64,000 nucleotides of DNA from Cryptomeria japonica. Lineage: Eukaryota; Streptophyta; Pinopsida; Cupressales; Cupressaceae. Location: positions 631,201,240-631,265,239 of the forward strand of contig NC_081415.1 in the NCBI RefSeq assembly GCF_030272615.1, given 5' to 3'. Numbering within the stretch: the stretch's first letter is position 1; each line of letters starts with the position of its first letter. Below the pieces are notes generated by a model that made no database searches, was not told the DNA's origin, and saw only the letters and a list, made by a program, of their open reading frames with translations. A program made the translations under genes and the position numbers. Below are positions 49,881 to 62,423 of this stretch, in pieces.

Positions 49881-49990
49881 CTGATCACCTTTGGTTTCAA
49901 TTGTGGGCAGTTGGGTTTTTTGAACTAATCCAGATTTGAGTGGGAGCTTGTGCAGAAGACACTTTTTGATCTTGTTGCAGGAATATTCAG

Positions 49991-52900
49991 ATGGCAAGTT
50001 CGTCAGGGAGAATAGAGGTGGAGAAATTTAATGGAAGTAATTTTGAGATGTGGAAGCTGAAGATGGAAGATCTGCTAATAGATCGAGATCTTTGGGATGC
50101 TGTTGATGCGAATGTCCAAAGGCCCTCAGATCCTACTGCGGCAGCTCAGTATGATGTTATGGACCGAAAAGCTAAGGGTCTAATCAGACTGTGCCTGGCA
50201 GACTTTGTTCTAATCAATGTCCATGAAGAAAACTCTGCAAAGAAGCTATGGACTAAGCTTGGTGAGATGTATCAAGTGAAATCTTTATTAAATCAAATTT
50301 TCTTAAGAAAGAAATTGTATTCCTTGAAGATGGAAGAGGGTGGACGAATTGCAGACCACCTAGAAGCATTCAATATGTTGGTGGCTCAATTAGTATCCGT
50401 CGGTGTTAAGATGGACGAGGAGGAGAAATGTCAGATCTTGCTTTGTTCTTTGCCTGATTCGTGGGATTCTCTTGTTATGGCTATCGGTAGTACTTCTGTT
50501 GTTTTGAAATCTGAAGATGTGGTGGGTGCCCTACTCGGTGAAGAGATGCGAAGGAAGGTATCCATCAGTTCAAAGGAAGCCCTAACCGTTCATGGAAGAC
50601 CTAAAGAGAAAGGCAAGAAGAATGAGAAGCACGGCAAGTCCAAATCCAAAGGGAGATCGAAATCTCCTGGAAAGTCCAAAGTCATTTGCTGGAATTGCGG
50701 TAAACCGGGTCACATCCGTAAGGACTGCAAAGAAGAAAAGAAGAAGAAGAAAAAGAAAAAGTTCGATTCTAATTCTGAGTCCGACAAGGAAGATGGCGAT
50801 GCATTTATTGCGGCTTTGGCGACTCATGCAGGTAATGATGCCTGGCTAATTGACTCAGGTGCATCTTTTCATATGACTTCCAATAGAGATTGGTTTTCTG
50901 AATATGAAGGATTTAATGGAGGTAAGGTGTACTTGGGTGATGATTCACATCTAGACATTGTTGGTCGAGGTAAAGTTAAAATCAGGTTTTCTGATGGTAG
51001 AATAAAAAGGATTAATGGTGTGCTGCATATCCCTAGATTAAAACGAAACCTATTATCTGTGAGCAAACTGATAGATGCGGGTGTGCAGGTAGTCTTTTCT
51101 GAAGCAGGATGTAAGATGATTAAGGGTGCTATGGTAGTTGCTAGAGGTGTCAGGTTTGGCACTTTGTATAAGCTTGAAGCATACATTGTTGAGTGTAATA
51201 GCACTTCTGTAAAAAGTAAATCTGCGGATACTTCACTGGAAGATTTGAAGGTTTCACCTTCAGCAGATGGAAATGGTTTTTGGGTACCTAAGGGTGCTCT
51301 TTCATCTGAAGCAAAGTTACCTGCAGAGAAGACTATGTTATGGCACCAGAGACTTGGCCACATTGGAGAAAAGGGTCTAAGGACCTTGAAAAATAAAAAC
51401 CTTGTTGAAGGTTTGAATGACTGTAATCTTGACTTTGATTTCTGTGAGCATTGCATTTATGGAAAACAAAACCGCGTTCAGTTTTACTCGAGTTCTCATA
51501 AAACTTGTGGTGTTTTGGATCTTATCCATTCTGATGTGTTTGGTCCAGTAGATGTCTTTTCGATTGGAAAATCCACATATTATGTTTCATTTATTGATGA
51601 TTTTAGTAGAAGGACATGGGTATATTTTCTAAAGAGTAAATCTGAAGTTTTTAGTCGTTTTAAAGAATTTAAAGCAATGGTTGAGTTGCAGACTGGAAAG
51701 AAAATAAAATGTTTGAGAACTGATAATGGCGGTGAGTTTTGCTCTAATGATTTTGATAGATTTTGTAAAGACTGTGGAATTAACAGACAGAAGACAACTC
51801 TGTATTCTCCACAGCAGAATGGAGTTGCAGAAAGAATGAACAGGACACTAATGGAGAAGGCTAGGAGTATGTTGAGTGGTGCTGGTCTCGAACAAAAGTT
51901 TTGGGCTGAAGCTGTTGCCACTGCTTGCTACCTGATTAACAGGTCTCCTACATTAGCTCTTGTTGATAAAACGCCTATGGAAGCATGGTCAGGTCACAAG
52001 CCTTCATTGAGACATCTTAGAGTTTTTGGTTGCGAGGCATATGCACATGTGCCAAAGGAGAAGCGAACAAAGTTGGAGAACAAGGCTGTGAAATGTATCT
52101 TCATTGGGTATAGTTATGGTGTGAAAGGATACAAGCTTTGGGACCCTGTTGCACAAAAGGTAATTCACAGTAGAAGTTTTATTTTTAGAGAAATTAAGTC
52201 TCCTTCTGTTACATTGCAGCCAGAACAGACTAAAAAAGAAGATGTGATTCAACTTTCTTCTACACCTGAAAGAGTTGAATCGAGACCCCTAGATAGGCAA
52301 GAATTTGAGGAGAGCTCGTCTAGCTCTGAATCTTCAGAAGAGGAGGAAGAACCTCCAACTCAGCTTGTTCGAAGGTCTACAAGACATAGACAACCACCTG
52401 AAAAGTATTCACCTGATGATTGGGGATGTATTTTTGCTCTGAATACTAGTGTGGATGAACCGAAATCTATAGAAGAGGCATTAGGTATGAATGATGCAGA
52501 ATCCTAGAAGATTGCTATGGAGGAAGAAATGGCAGCTTTGAAAAAGATTGATACATGGGATCTTGTACCATTGCCTGAAGGACGAAAACCTGTTGGTTGT
52601 AAATGGGTGTTCAAGAAAAAGATTGGTTCAGATGGAAGCATTGAGAAGTATAAAGCAAGGTTGGTTGCAAAAGGCTACTCTCAGGTTGAGGGTGTTGATT
52701 ACGGTGAGATATTTTCTCCTGTTGCAAAAATGACGTCCATTAGATTTTTGCTTTCTATTGCTACTGCTTATGATTTAGAGGTTGAGCAAATGGATGTGAA
52801 AACTGCTTTCCTTCATGGTGATTTGGAGGAAGATATTTATATGACACAGCCGGAGCACTATGTGGTGAAAGGCAAAAGTAATTTGGTGTGTAAATTGAAG

Positions 52901-54037
52901 AAATCTTTGTATGGCCTCAAACAAATTCTTAGGATGTGGTACCAGAAATTTGATACATATGTGTTGAGTTTGGGATTTGAACGTTCTAAATCAAATCACT
53001 GTGTTTATTATAAATCTTATGGTGATCATTTCTTATTCATTGCATTGTATGTTGATGATATGCTATTCATTGGTAAAGGGAAAGGTATGATTTCAGAACT
53101 GAAGTCTCAGCTCGCTGCTAAATTTGAAATGAAAGATCTTGGTGCAGCAAAGCACATTCTTGGGATGGAAATTAGAAGAGATAGGGTGAACAGAAAGCTA
53201 TGGCTAGGCTAGAGTAAGTATGTGAATTCAGTGTTACAGAGGTTCAACATGCAGAATTGTAGACCATTGAGTGTTCCTTTTACAGTTGGAATGAAACTAT
53301 CTATTTCAGATTGTCCTACATCCCCATTCGAGATGGAAGACATGAGCAGAGTGCCTTACCAGAGTGCGGTTGGAAGCTTGATGTATGCTATGGTCTGTAC
53401 TAGACCAGACATTGCCCAAGCAGTGGGAGTACTTTCTAGATATATGTCTAATCCTGGTAGAGTTCATTGGGATGCAGTCAAAAGAGTCTTCAGATATTTG
53501 AAGGGTACTTCAGAGTATTCTTTGTGTTATCATGGTAATTCAGTTGGAGACATGACTTCCCTTGATATCCATGGTTATGTGGATTCAGATTGGGCAGGTG
53601 ATATTGATAGCAGAAGATCCACCAGTGCTTATGTGTTTACTTTGTTTGGTGGTGCAATTAGTTGGATGAGTAAGCGACAGGCTGTGGTTGCTTTATCCAC
53701 TACTGAAGCAGAGTATATGGCAGCTACTCATGCTTGTAAAGAGGCCATTTGGCTTAAGAGACTGTGTTCAGATATTGGAATAAAACAAGGTACAGTGACA
53801 GTTTACTGTGACAGTCAGAGTGCAATTAGCCTAGCTAAGAACTCGACATTTCATGCCCGGACCAAACATATTGATGTTCAGTATCATTTTGTTAGAGATA
53901 TGGTCGAAGATGGTAGGGTGAAGCTGGTTAAGGTGGAAACTTTGCTGAATGTTGCAGATGCTTTAACTAAGGCTATGAGCACAGAGAAGTTCAGATGGTG
54001 TTCAGAGTCTATGGGCCTTATGGCCCCTAGCAATTGA
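49991..54037 (+). pseudogene. Copia gag-pol polyprotein with two nonsense codons
   Basis: The open pieces are 49991-52507, 52517-53212 and 53222-54037, all in one frame. TAG codons at 52505-52507 and 53210-53212 are the only breaks. Order: gag with zinc knuckle CWNCGKPGHIRKDC (50687-50728), protease DSGAS (50852), integrase zinc-binding HQRLGHIG...CEHC (about 51340-51455), integrase core (DFSRRTWV, TDNGGEF, QQNGVAERMNRT), RT (KARLVAKGYSQ, QMDVKTAFLHG, YVDD at 53048-53059) and RNase H (YVDSDWAGD, STTEAEYMA, HARTKHIDVQYHF). The first stop falls just before RT and the second near the RT/RNase H border. YGLKQILRMWY differs from the usual YGLKQ(S/A)PR motif. Confidence 0.96.
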
Positions 54038-54081
54038 TTCATTGTGTTGACATTCCCTTCCGCTCTTGCAAGGTGTTCGAC

Positions 54082-54093
54082 AAGTGGGAGATT
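54082..54093 (+). other. Polypurine tract of the Tork-like element
   Basis: AAGTGGGAGATT directly before the 3' LTR. It is the expected plus-strand primer. Confidence 0.85.
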
Positions 54094-54987
54094 TGTTGGG
54101 AAAAATGGTGTCTCAACCTTGCATTTATGCGAGGTTACTATTTATAGTAAGTTTTCATTTGAGCACGAAATGGTGCGAAACTCTCCCTGAAGCTTCTGGT
54201 TGGCTAGATAAGCATTCCGGTAAAGTTGCGTTGCAAGGTCACAGCTAGTTTTGAAGATATTAATGTTTTCGTCTTGGAGGGGTGCAATAAAATATTTAAA
54301 CTTAATTTTGGGGACTTTAGAGGCTCCGAAACGCCCTGAAAAGTGGCTGTAACCGGCGAAGATGGTTATGATGTGATAGAGCACTTCGCGAGCTTTCCGG
54401 CGCTTCAAACGGTTCGTCAATCGGACACCCGGTTCTCAAGTTATGGCCTCTGGAAGTTTGTACTTCTGAAATAGGAAAAATAATTTGTATCGGATACATA
54501 AATGAGCTGTAAAAGGGAGCGACACATGTTGATGTGTGCTTTAACATGTCATAGGGCATCTAGAAGGGAGATAAGGTCGGCTACACCTTATTGGGTGGTT
54601 TTAGCCCATGGTTTTGTAATACCGTTTGACAGTTTCTTGTATTGTATCTCCTATTTATGAGGTGTGTGAGATAGAGGTAGTGTGTAAGAGCCTTATGGCT
54701 ATTGAGTTGCCTCTGAATCTCTGATTAGTGGTACTCCTGCGAAGAGCTTGCTCTGCAAGTATGTTGTAATCTGTTTTTGATTGCTGAATAAAATATTGAG
54801 CTGCTTTTGGAGGGTGGGGTTTTTCTCCCGAAAGGGTTTTCCCCACGTAAATCACTGTGTTGTGGTATGAATGTTATTATATCTATTTCTATTTTCTGTA
54901 ACTGTTGTAACGATCTGAAAAAGTTTTGCATTACCCTCCTCTCAAGGTTAGTGTAGGAAGTTGTTTCCGCTACTTTACTTCCTTACA
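54094..54987 (+). repeat. 3' LTR of the Tork-like element
   Basis: Same length and ends as the 5' LTR. It follows a polypurine tract AAGTGGGAGATT at 54082-54093. Confidence 0.97.
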
Positions 54988-54992
54988 ATGTT

Positions 54993-56465
54993 GAGAAAGA
55001 TACTCAAAGATGATTGTTGAAGGACCAGCTAATAGGATATGATATCTAAGGATGGGACTCATACACACATGTACAACGTCACCTATTTACAAGATGTACA
55101 AGAGCTATGGATGATGGAGGAAGACCCAAGGACGAGCATGATGTTGCCCCAGTCAAGATGAAAAGGCATCAAAGATTGATGATTGATGGGGTGTTGTTGA
55201 TGTAAGAACGATATATCTCAAAACAACACAAGGATTGGGAAGGATTAATCTTGACGATGATGATTGTATTGCAATCAAGGCTTGCAACAAGGCTAGGAAC
55301 AAGACGAAGGATGTGATTGGATGATTTGATTAGCGTTTGACCTTGGATAGTTGAAGGAGATGGATAGGATTTGTATGTGATGGTGGATTGAAAGGAATAG
55401 ATGTATTGATTGGATGAATGGCATTGAATTGCATGGGGATATCCTAGATCTAGATACCAATGACAAGGAATGCAAGAAGTGATGGAATGATATGAGAGGA
55501 GGGATGAAAGGATGGAGGATAGGATGAAAAGGATTCAAAGATGGAAGCACTGTGGATGTGGTTGGGAGATGAAAGGATGAAGGAGGAATGGACGGAGGTA
55601 GATGAGGATTGGGAGAGAAACTAGTTATGGATGAAGGGGTGGAGGAACTAGGAGATAAGGGTTGGTGGATGAATTGGGTTATGGATGAAGAGATGGAGGA
55701 ATTGGGAGATAAAGGTTTGGTGGATGGATCACGTTATGGATGAAGAGATGGAGGAATTGGGAGATAAAGGTTCGGTGGATGGATGGATATGATAAGATAA
55801 CTGACAAGAGGATAGGTAGTTGATGGAAATGGATGGAAGATAGGGTGATGGCTGGATAAGGACTATGAAGGTATGCGAAAGGATGACATGGAAGGGAGGA
55901 AGGATGGGCAGATACAAAGGTAAATGAAGGAATAATGTCATGGGGAGTAGAGTCCAAGGGGTGTCCAAAGAATGTATACATGGTGACCTCTTATTTTTAT
56001 CAAGATCCAGGAGAGGATGGAGGAAGTGAACTGGATAGGATACGATGGGTATGGTAGGGAGATGAGATGGAGGAGGTGATGGATGGATGGCTAGAAGAAC
56101 TTTCCCTTGAGTGTAGAAAGAAAAAGGATGAGGGGAACTACACATGACACTTGTTTGATAGGTTTTCATCAAGGTACTTGTCCAAGGTGCATGTTTGCCA
56201 AGTTTTCACCATTGGATGATTTTTTCTCTTTACTTTTTTTTTGTTTCTTTTTCCTTTTTCTTTTTTTTTTTAATTTTTTGACTTTTTGTTTTTTTAATTT
56301 TTTGAATTTTTTTTTGGGAAGAAATTAATGGATGGAGATAGATGAGGATAAATGGATTTGGGAAAGAGGGATGGAGGACTCGAGCATCAAGTTTCATATC
56401 AAGGTATTAGTAGCCCATCTGGAGTGATCATTGGATGTTGGTACAATTTTATTAAGTTTAGTAGA
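54993..56465. other. Interior of the large element, purine-rich region
   Basis: The strand is G/A-rich (GGATGGA-type words) from about 55250 to 56110 and T-rich at 56221-56310. The minus-strand open frames reflect the skewed composition. No motif was recognised. Confidence 0.45.
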
Positions 56466-59293
56466 CTATGCAAAGTCTTGGATTATATGTTTTTGATGGG
56501 GAATATATGTGGTGTAGGGGATATGGAAGTGGCAAGTGTTTATATGGAATGAGGGAGAGTGAGTGTGATAGGGATATGTTGTCAGGACCAACATTGACAC
56601 ATGTTGTGGGGGATGTGGGATGAGCGAAGAGGAGATGGATATAGCACACATATAGGATGGAGGAATTATGATAGGTAGTTTTGGGACATAGGGACCCAAA
56701 ATAGATTTAGGAGATGGAAGAGTTGAATGCTTAGCTTGTGGACTAGCAACTTTGGATGCCCTTGGAGATTTTTCTTTTAGATGCATTACTTCTTTTTGGT
56801 TTGGGATCCACATTTTTCTTGTTTTTTCTTTAGTGGGCCTTTGGAATTCATTGCAAATTTGTATCAGATTTTGCTTTGTTGGAGCATGTCTTTTGAAGTG
56901 GACATGGTCATATTCATATTGTTGTGGATGTTTAGATTTATGCATTTGTGATTTGGCATCCAAATTGATACTAGTAGTGTTGGAAGGAGCGTGCGAAGGT
57001 GTAGGAGATGGATAAAATATGGATGAAGTGATGGTGGTAGGATGTTGGATGGAATTTGGGGATATGTGCCTTTATTGATCCTGATTAGGAATGAAAGGAG
57101 ATGAAGGTTTATGATGGGTGATGGGGATATTGGATCTATGTATAGAGGGACAAGGAGGAAAATATGGAGGATGGGATTTTGGGATATAAGGGCCCAAAAA
57201 TGGATTTAGCCTATGGGGGATATACGAAGGTGGATTTTGGGATGTAGGGACCCAAAATGGATTTAAAGGATGAAGGAGGGATATGGATGGTTGTTTTGGA
57301 TTTATATGATGGAGGAGAGGGGATGAAAAAAAATGATTTGGAGGAATGATGAGAAGATGCGATGGTGTGTTTGGAAGCATACTTGGATTTTGTATTAGTT
57401 GTACCAACATTTTTGGATGCAATGCCTTGAGATATGTAACTGAGACCATGAGATCCTAGATGTGATTTGACATGGATGGGCTCCAAAGTACCTTGCTCAT
57501 GTAGGCCTAAGCCTTTAACTTGATAGTTCATTTTTTTGAGCATTTTATCCACAATAGGATACTTGTTCTCTGGGTAACAAGATGCAAGTCCTTTATCCGA
57601 TGGAGGAGAATGGGTGGTGTATATGAGATGTTCTTCTACTCTAAGTGAACTTCCATGGATGGATGTAAGCTAACCAAGGGGATAAAGTGATGGTGGTGGG
57701 AGGTTTAGATAGGAGGAAATGGAGGATCAAGAGGTGTAGTATATGGGGGCAAGATGATATTGACTTGGATGAAGGGATAATAAGGGATTTTTAGATGGAG
57801 TAGATGGACTGGTAGGATCTTGATTTGGATGAAGGAATGATAAGGGACCTTGAGATGGAGTGGATGGACTTTTAGGATCTTGGTTTGGATCAATAATTAT
57901 TTCAACATGCTCTGAAACAAGATCTTGGCATGAGGGGATTGGTGTGGATGGTGTGATGAGGGGTGAGTGGGTAGACTCTTCAGATGGAAGGATGGAAGGT
58001 TCAATGATGTGGGTGGATGGACTAGATGGGAGGATGAGAGGTTATTGGGATAGACGAGGTAGATGGAAGGGTGAGAGGTTCATGAATTGGGGTAGATGAG
58101 GTGGATGGAAGGATGTGAGGCTCATTGGATTGAGTTTGGATGATGGTAGGAGTAGGTGATGGGGATTGTGGTTAGAAAATCTCAATGGATGGGAGGTTTT
58201 CGATGGTGGTAGGAGGTGGGATAGGAATGATAGGTGTGGGAGTTGGAAGTGAAGTTGGTGGATTGAGATAAGATGGGGTGGACGAAGGTGGACTAAGGTA
58301 GGATGAAGTGGATGGTGGAGGATTGTGGTAGCATGAAGTGGATGGTGGTGGATCGAGGTAGGACAAGGTGGATGAAGGTGGACTAAGGTAGGGTGAAGTG
58401 GGTGATGGAGGACTGTGGTATGATGAAGCAAATGGTGGTAGATTTAGGTAGGATGAGGTGGATGAAGGTATTTTGGTGTATAATGGGATGGAAGATGGTG
58501 GATTGAGATTGGATGAAGGATTAGTATTAGATGGAGGAGTGATATAGGATGGATGAGTAGGATTGGATGGAGGAGTGAGGTAGGATGGATGATTAGGATT
58601 GGATGGATGAGAGAGGTAAGATGGAGGATTAGGATTGAATGGAGGTTTGAGGTAGGATGATAGATTAGGATTAGATGGAGGATCGAGGTAAGATGGAAGA
58701 TTAGGATTGGATTAAGGAGAGAGGTAAGATGGAGGATTAGGATTGGATGGAGGAGTGAGGTAGGATGGGGGATTAGGATTAGATGGAGAAGTGAGATAGG
58801 ATGGGGGATTAGGATTATGGATTGTGTAATGGATTTGGGGATAATGAGATGGTGGATTAGGATTATTGATTGTCTAATAGATTTGGGGATAATGAGATGG
58901 TGGATTTGGAGTATGGATTTAAGTGGTAGTGTTGTGAGGAAAAGATGGGGGTTGAGATAGGACCATGGGAAAATATGGAGGTATGGATGTTGCATATGAG
59001 GGATACGTGGAGGTGAGATATGAAGGAATTAAAGGCAGAGGACATGATGGGTTTCCCTTGCCAAAGGTGTGATAAGGATTATGAGTGGATACACATAGAG
59101 GAATGGTAGAGTAGCTAGGATGAACAATTGGATTTTGGTACCTGACACTTGTTGCAAGCTTACTAAGGATGAGGGCATCAGGATTTTTGATTTCATATCC
59201 GTGTTGATCAACCATGCTCTCATCATCATCAGAATGGAATGCAGTGGAAGAAAATAAAGGATGGCCAAACTCATCATAATAAAATTGGAACAT
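56466..59293 (-). pseudogene. Decayed proline-rich ORF of the non-autonomous element
   Basis: The best start is 59293. A 124-codon open piece follows (DEFGHPLFSSTAFHSDDDES, then Pro/Tyr/Ser-rich), ended by a stop at 58921-58919. The same frame continues past another stop (58876-58874) into 12-residue repeats of the type PSYLTPPSNPNP and on to 58172. Lower down the proline-rich frame shifts twice and includes LGPYIPK/LGPYVPK motifs near 57200 and 56700 and a basic stretch (KMWIPNQKEVMHLKEKSP). This suggests an ancestral protein of up to about 900 residues. It has no enzyme motifs. It may be a gag-like or accessory protein; the function is unknown. Confidence 0.5.
58500..58815 (-). repeat. 36-bp tandem repeats coding a 12-residue Pro/Asn/Ser unit
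   Basis: About eight imperfect units of 'ggattaggattggatggaggagtgaggtaggatgga' (plus strand). The period keeps frame. Similar but less regular GGATGG-rich DNA extends over roughly 55250-58900. Confidence 0.8.
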
Positions 59294-60959
59294 GATGATT
59301 AATTGATGAGTTGGAGAGATGTAAGATGAAAAAGGACAATAGACTAAAGCTCAGAATAGGATGAATGACAAGCTCATACTAGCATGGGGACTGACTTTGA
59401 AGAAGTTTGAAAGAGGAATGAAGTTTGATGTTCGATTGATGACCTAGGAAGAAGGCAATGATGATGCAATAATTGAGGTGATGACAACCAAGGTGATGAC
59501 TAGAAAATGAGATGATAAAAGTGACCATACAAGTCAAAACCCTAGTAGATGATAATAACGACGTAAGGTTTGCAATGATAACCAAGATGAACTGATTTGA
59601 CACCTAACTTAGGTAATTTTGATAGCATAACGAGACAATTGACGTAAACCCACTAGAATGAGAGGTCAATTATTTGAAGGAGAAGACCAAACTAGGACCT
59701 AGTGATGTGAGATGTTTAATATTTTGAATTGATTTTTTGACAGATTCTTTTGACACCAAACATGACAAACATGCGAGTATGAAAAATGAAAATCAATCAT
59801 GCACTTCCTAGGTTGCTCAAGAGACAATACTTGTTGAATCCCCTAGCCCAGAATACCACATTCAATAGGATAGATAGAAGCTTGGCAGCACTGGCTCCAC
59901 TCTACTACACATACTTCTCGGGCATGCCAAGCTTTAAATTTCTAAAGATCCTAAGATCTTGATAAAATTTCTCTCAAATTGAAGAGTACATGAGGGATAT
60001 CTTTGGCATGCATGTATCACAATGATCGAGACAACAAGTAGAAGGATTGTGGCTGCTAAAACATTGGTTCATAGTGGAGGTACTTTTAGGCTAAATCTGG
60101 TGGCTATACATGTGGTGGCTAGCTCATTTAAGAGATATCCCAGCCTGTAAAACACTAGTTTTTATGCATCTGCCAAACAAGCACCAAGGGATTTTGAATT
60201 TCGTCAAGATCACAAAGGTATTTGCATGTAGATACTAAGGGAAACCATTGACATAACCCAACGACACCAGTTGATTATGGATTTCACTAGAATCATGAAT
60301 ATTTATATAACGAACTGAAAGAGTACCACTTGGGCCGTTCCCTCTCACCTGACCTTATTGGCTACTCGGGAGGTAGACCCTTCTACCTAAAAAGTAAAAG
60401 TTGAGCGTCGTTAACACTTTTCTCTTACACCCAGGACCACGAGAGCCAAGGGAGAGGATAGTGTGTGTTAATAGTAGGATGACTCTAGATGCACAAGCAT
60501 GCTAGACATGAAAGACAAAGGTTCATTCCCTTATGAAATTTAGTTGTTTGCTAACTACAAGAAAACACATGATTTATTTTAACCCCAAAAACATTTTGGC
60601 AACTGCACCCCTCTTTAGCGGTTCTGCAACAAACAAGTTAGAGTTTTGAGCTTTGGGGTTTTTGACAAGGGATGCAACTACACAAACATTAGCAAAACCC
60701 AATCAAACAACAAGCATTAGCAAGTTAGCAACAAGCTAAGAAAATTTAATTTTGAGAAAATGATAGAAAATAAAAACTTAGAGCATTCTTGCCACTTCAG
60801 AAAGCAATCCCGCTACTTCTAGAAATTGAAATTGAGATGAAAAATACTTCTATCAAGGCGGACATTTCACATTTATTCTTACGTTTTACCTGCAAGTGTC
60901 AAAAATCTGCAATATAACATACTAAAATAACAAAAAACATGAGATGGACTCGTGAAGTG
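59294..60959 (-). other. Leader region of the large element
   Basis: Non-coding sequence of about 1.67 kb between the primer site and the first ORF. No structure was recognised. Confidence 0.4.
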
Positions 60960-60978
60960 GGTCCCACTGGGCATGCCA
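60960..60978 (-). other. Candidate primer-binding site of the large element
   Basis: TGGCATGCCCAGTGGGACC on the minus strand, 4 nt inside the 5' LTR. It starts with the TGG expected opposite a tRNA CCA end. The matching tRNA was not identified. Its style recalls primer sites of plant Tat/Ogre-type Gypsy elements (inference). Confidence 0.55.
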
Positions 60979-60982
60979 GAAA

Positions 60983-62423
60983 TGTGTGCATAAAATTATG
61001 AATGTAAACTATTGAAAAGATAAACCAAACAATTAAATGACACATATTTCAACCACACTCAAGATTATGATGCTAAGAAGGAAGAAAAACTAAATAAACA
61101 AAAATTAAAGTGCAAAATCCATATTCCTCCTTCAATTTGATTGTCCCTTGATTTGATGAGTGCTTGCTATATGGTAGATACTCGATTGTGTTGCATGATA
61201 GTGAATGCAAACATGAAAACTAAGAAAGATGTGATACAAAATGCTATGCTAAATGGATGTGATTATGCAAAAAAGATCAGTTAGCATTTCTACATTATGA
61301 GAGTATGAAAATGAAAGTGGGTAGCTAAAATGACATTATAACAGTATGAGAATGAAAAAGTGGATGATTTGTGAAGGAAAATGAGGGCTTTAATTCAGCT
61401 CGAAGGAGAGATGGAGAGGCATGAGAATAACACATGTCAAAGAAATGACATGTGTCCTTGAGGACACATGGCCATTTGGGAATGAGACACCGAAATTGGA
61501 AGGTTCTATTCCAAAAGAGATTACAAAACCATGGTATTCCCATGTTTGAAGAAATTTGAGATATTTTCCCAAATTTTAGGAAACTTCCCCAAATTTTAGG
61601 AAATTTGAGATATTTTGAGAATGTGCATACATATGGAGCGAGAAAGAAGTTGGAAGAAATAATAAAAGGATGACTAAAACTCAAGGTTAAATAATGAGTT
61701 AAGTTAGAGGAAGAATTAGGTGAGGGTTAAAGTTAGGAGACATGTGAGGAAACTTAATTAATTTTAATAATTAGTTCCATGATATTTTCATGACTTAGGA
61801 TATTTAGGAATACACACATATGAAGTGGAAAGGAGGTTGGAAAGAATAAAAGGATTCATTTCCAAATATTAAGATATTTCCAAATATTAGGATATTTAGG
61901 AATACACACATATGGAGTGGAAAGGAGGTTGGAAAGAATAAAAAGATCCATTTCCAAATATTAAGATATTTCCAACTATTAGAATATTTAAGAATACACA
62001 CATATGGGGTGGGAAAGTAGTGGGAAGAAATAAAAGAGTTATTAAAACCCAAGGTTAATTAATGGGTTAAGTTAGGGGAAGAGTTAGATGAGGATTAAAG
62101 TTATGAGGCATGTGGGAAAATAAAATTAATTAATTAAAATTAATTAATTCTATGAGAGAATTTAAGAAAAAAAAGTCAACATGGATTAAAGAATCAAACT
62201 ATGCATTTGATTTATTTAATAGAAGAAGGGATCAAATTTAATCAATTAATTGATTTATGATTGTCAATTAATTAATTAAAAGAGGACTATAACATAATTA
62301 ACAAAATTAATTAGCTAGAAGGAGGGAACACTAATTAATTAAATAATGCATAATTATTTAATTTAAGAGCATTTAGTATAGCTAAATTCAATTAATTAAA
62401 TTAATCAAATTTAGGTGTCTACA
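60983..62423 (-). repeat. 5' LTR of the large non-autonomous element
   Basis: On the minus strand it starts TGTAGACACCTAAATTTG and ends TATGCACACA. A 92-bp unit is tandemly repeated at 61799-61982, which accounts for most of its extra length over the other LTR. Confidence 0.85.

Larger units (their letters stand above)
48973..54987 (+). mobile_element. Tork/Tnt1-like Copia retrotransposon, nearly intact
   Basis: It is 6015 bp long with two LTRs of exactly 894 bp and a perfect 5-bp target duplication ATGTT (48968-48972 and 54988-54992). A single gag-pol reading frame runs 49991-54037 with two in-frame nonsense codons and no frameshift. The LTRs differ at about 17 sites (13 transitions, 4 transversions) and no indels, about 1.9 percent. 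This is the youngest element in the window. The lineage is inferred from the gag start (VEKFNGSNFEMWKLKMEDLL) and the RT. Confidence 0.97.
44505..62423 (-). mobile_element. Large non-autonomous LTR element (LARD-like), twice invaded
   Basis: The long terminal repeats are 44505-48127 (interrupted) and 60983-62423. Without its two nested insertions the element is about 9.6 kb: LTRs of about 1324 and 1441 bp and an interior of about 6.8 kb. Target duplications are GAATG (44500-44504) and AAATG (62424-62428), one transition apart, and the flanking tandem-repeat units agree with a single insertion. Orientation is minus: a polypurine tract GCAAAGAGGGGCAAAA precedes the left LTR and a primer-site-like TGGCATGCCCAGTGGGACC follows the right one. 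No protease, RT or integrase is recognisable. The interior is a leader and a decayed proline-rich ORF. Confidence 0.85.

Noticed and set aside
58444-58995. 183-codon Leu/Ile/His-rich protein on the minus strand
   Set aside because: It is the wrong frame of the 36-bp repeats. The frame shared with the upstream ORF gives the proline-rich reading.
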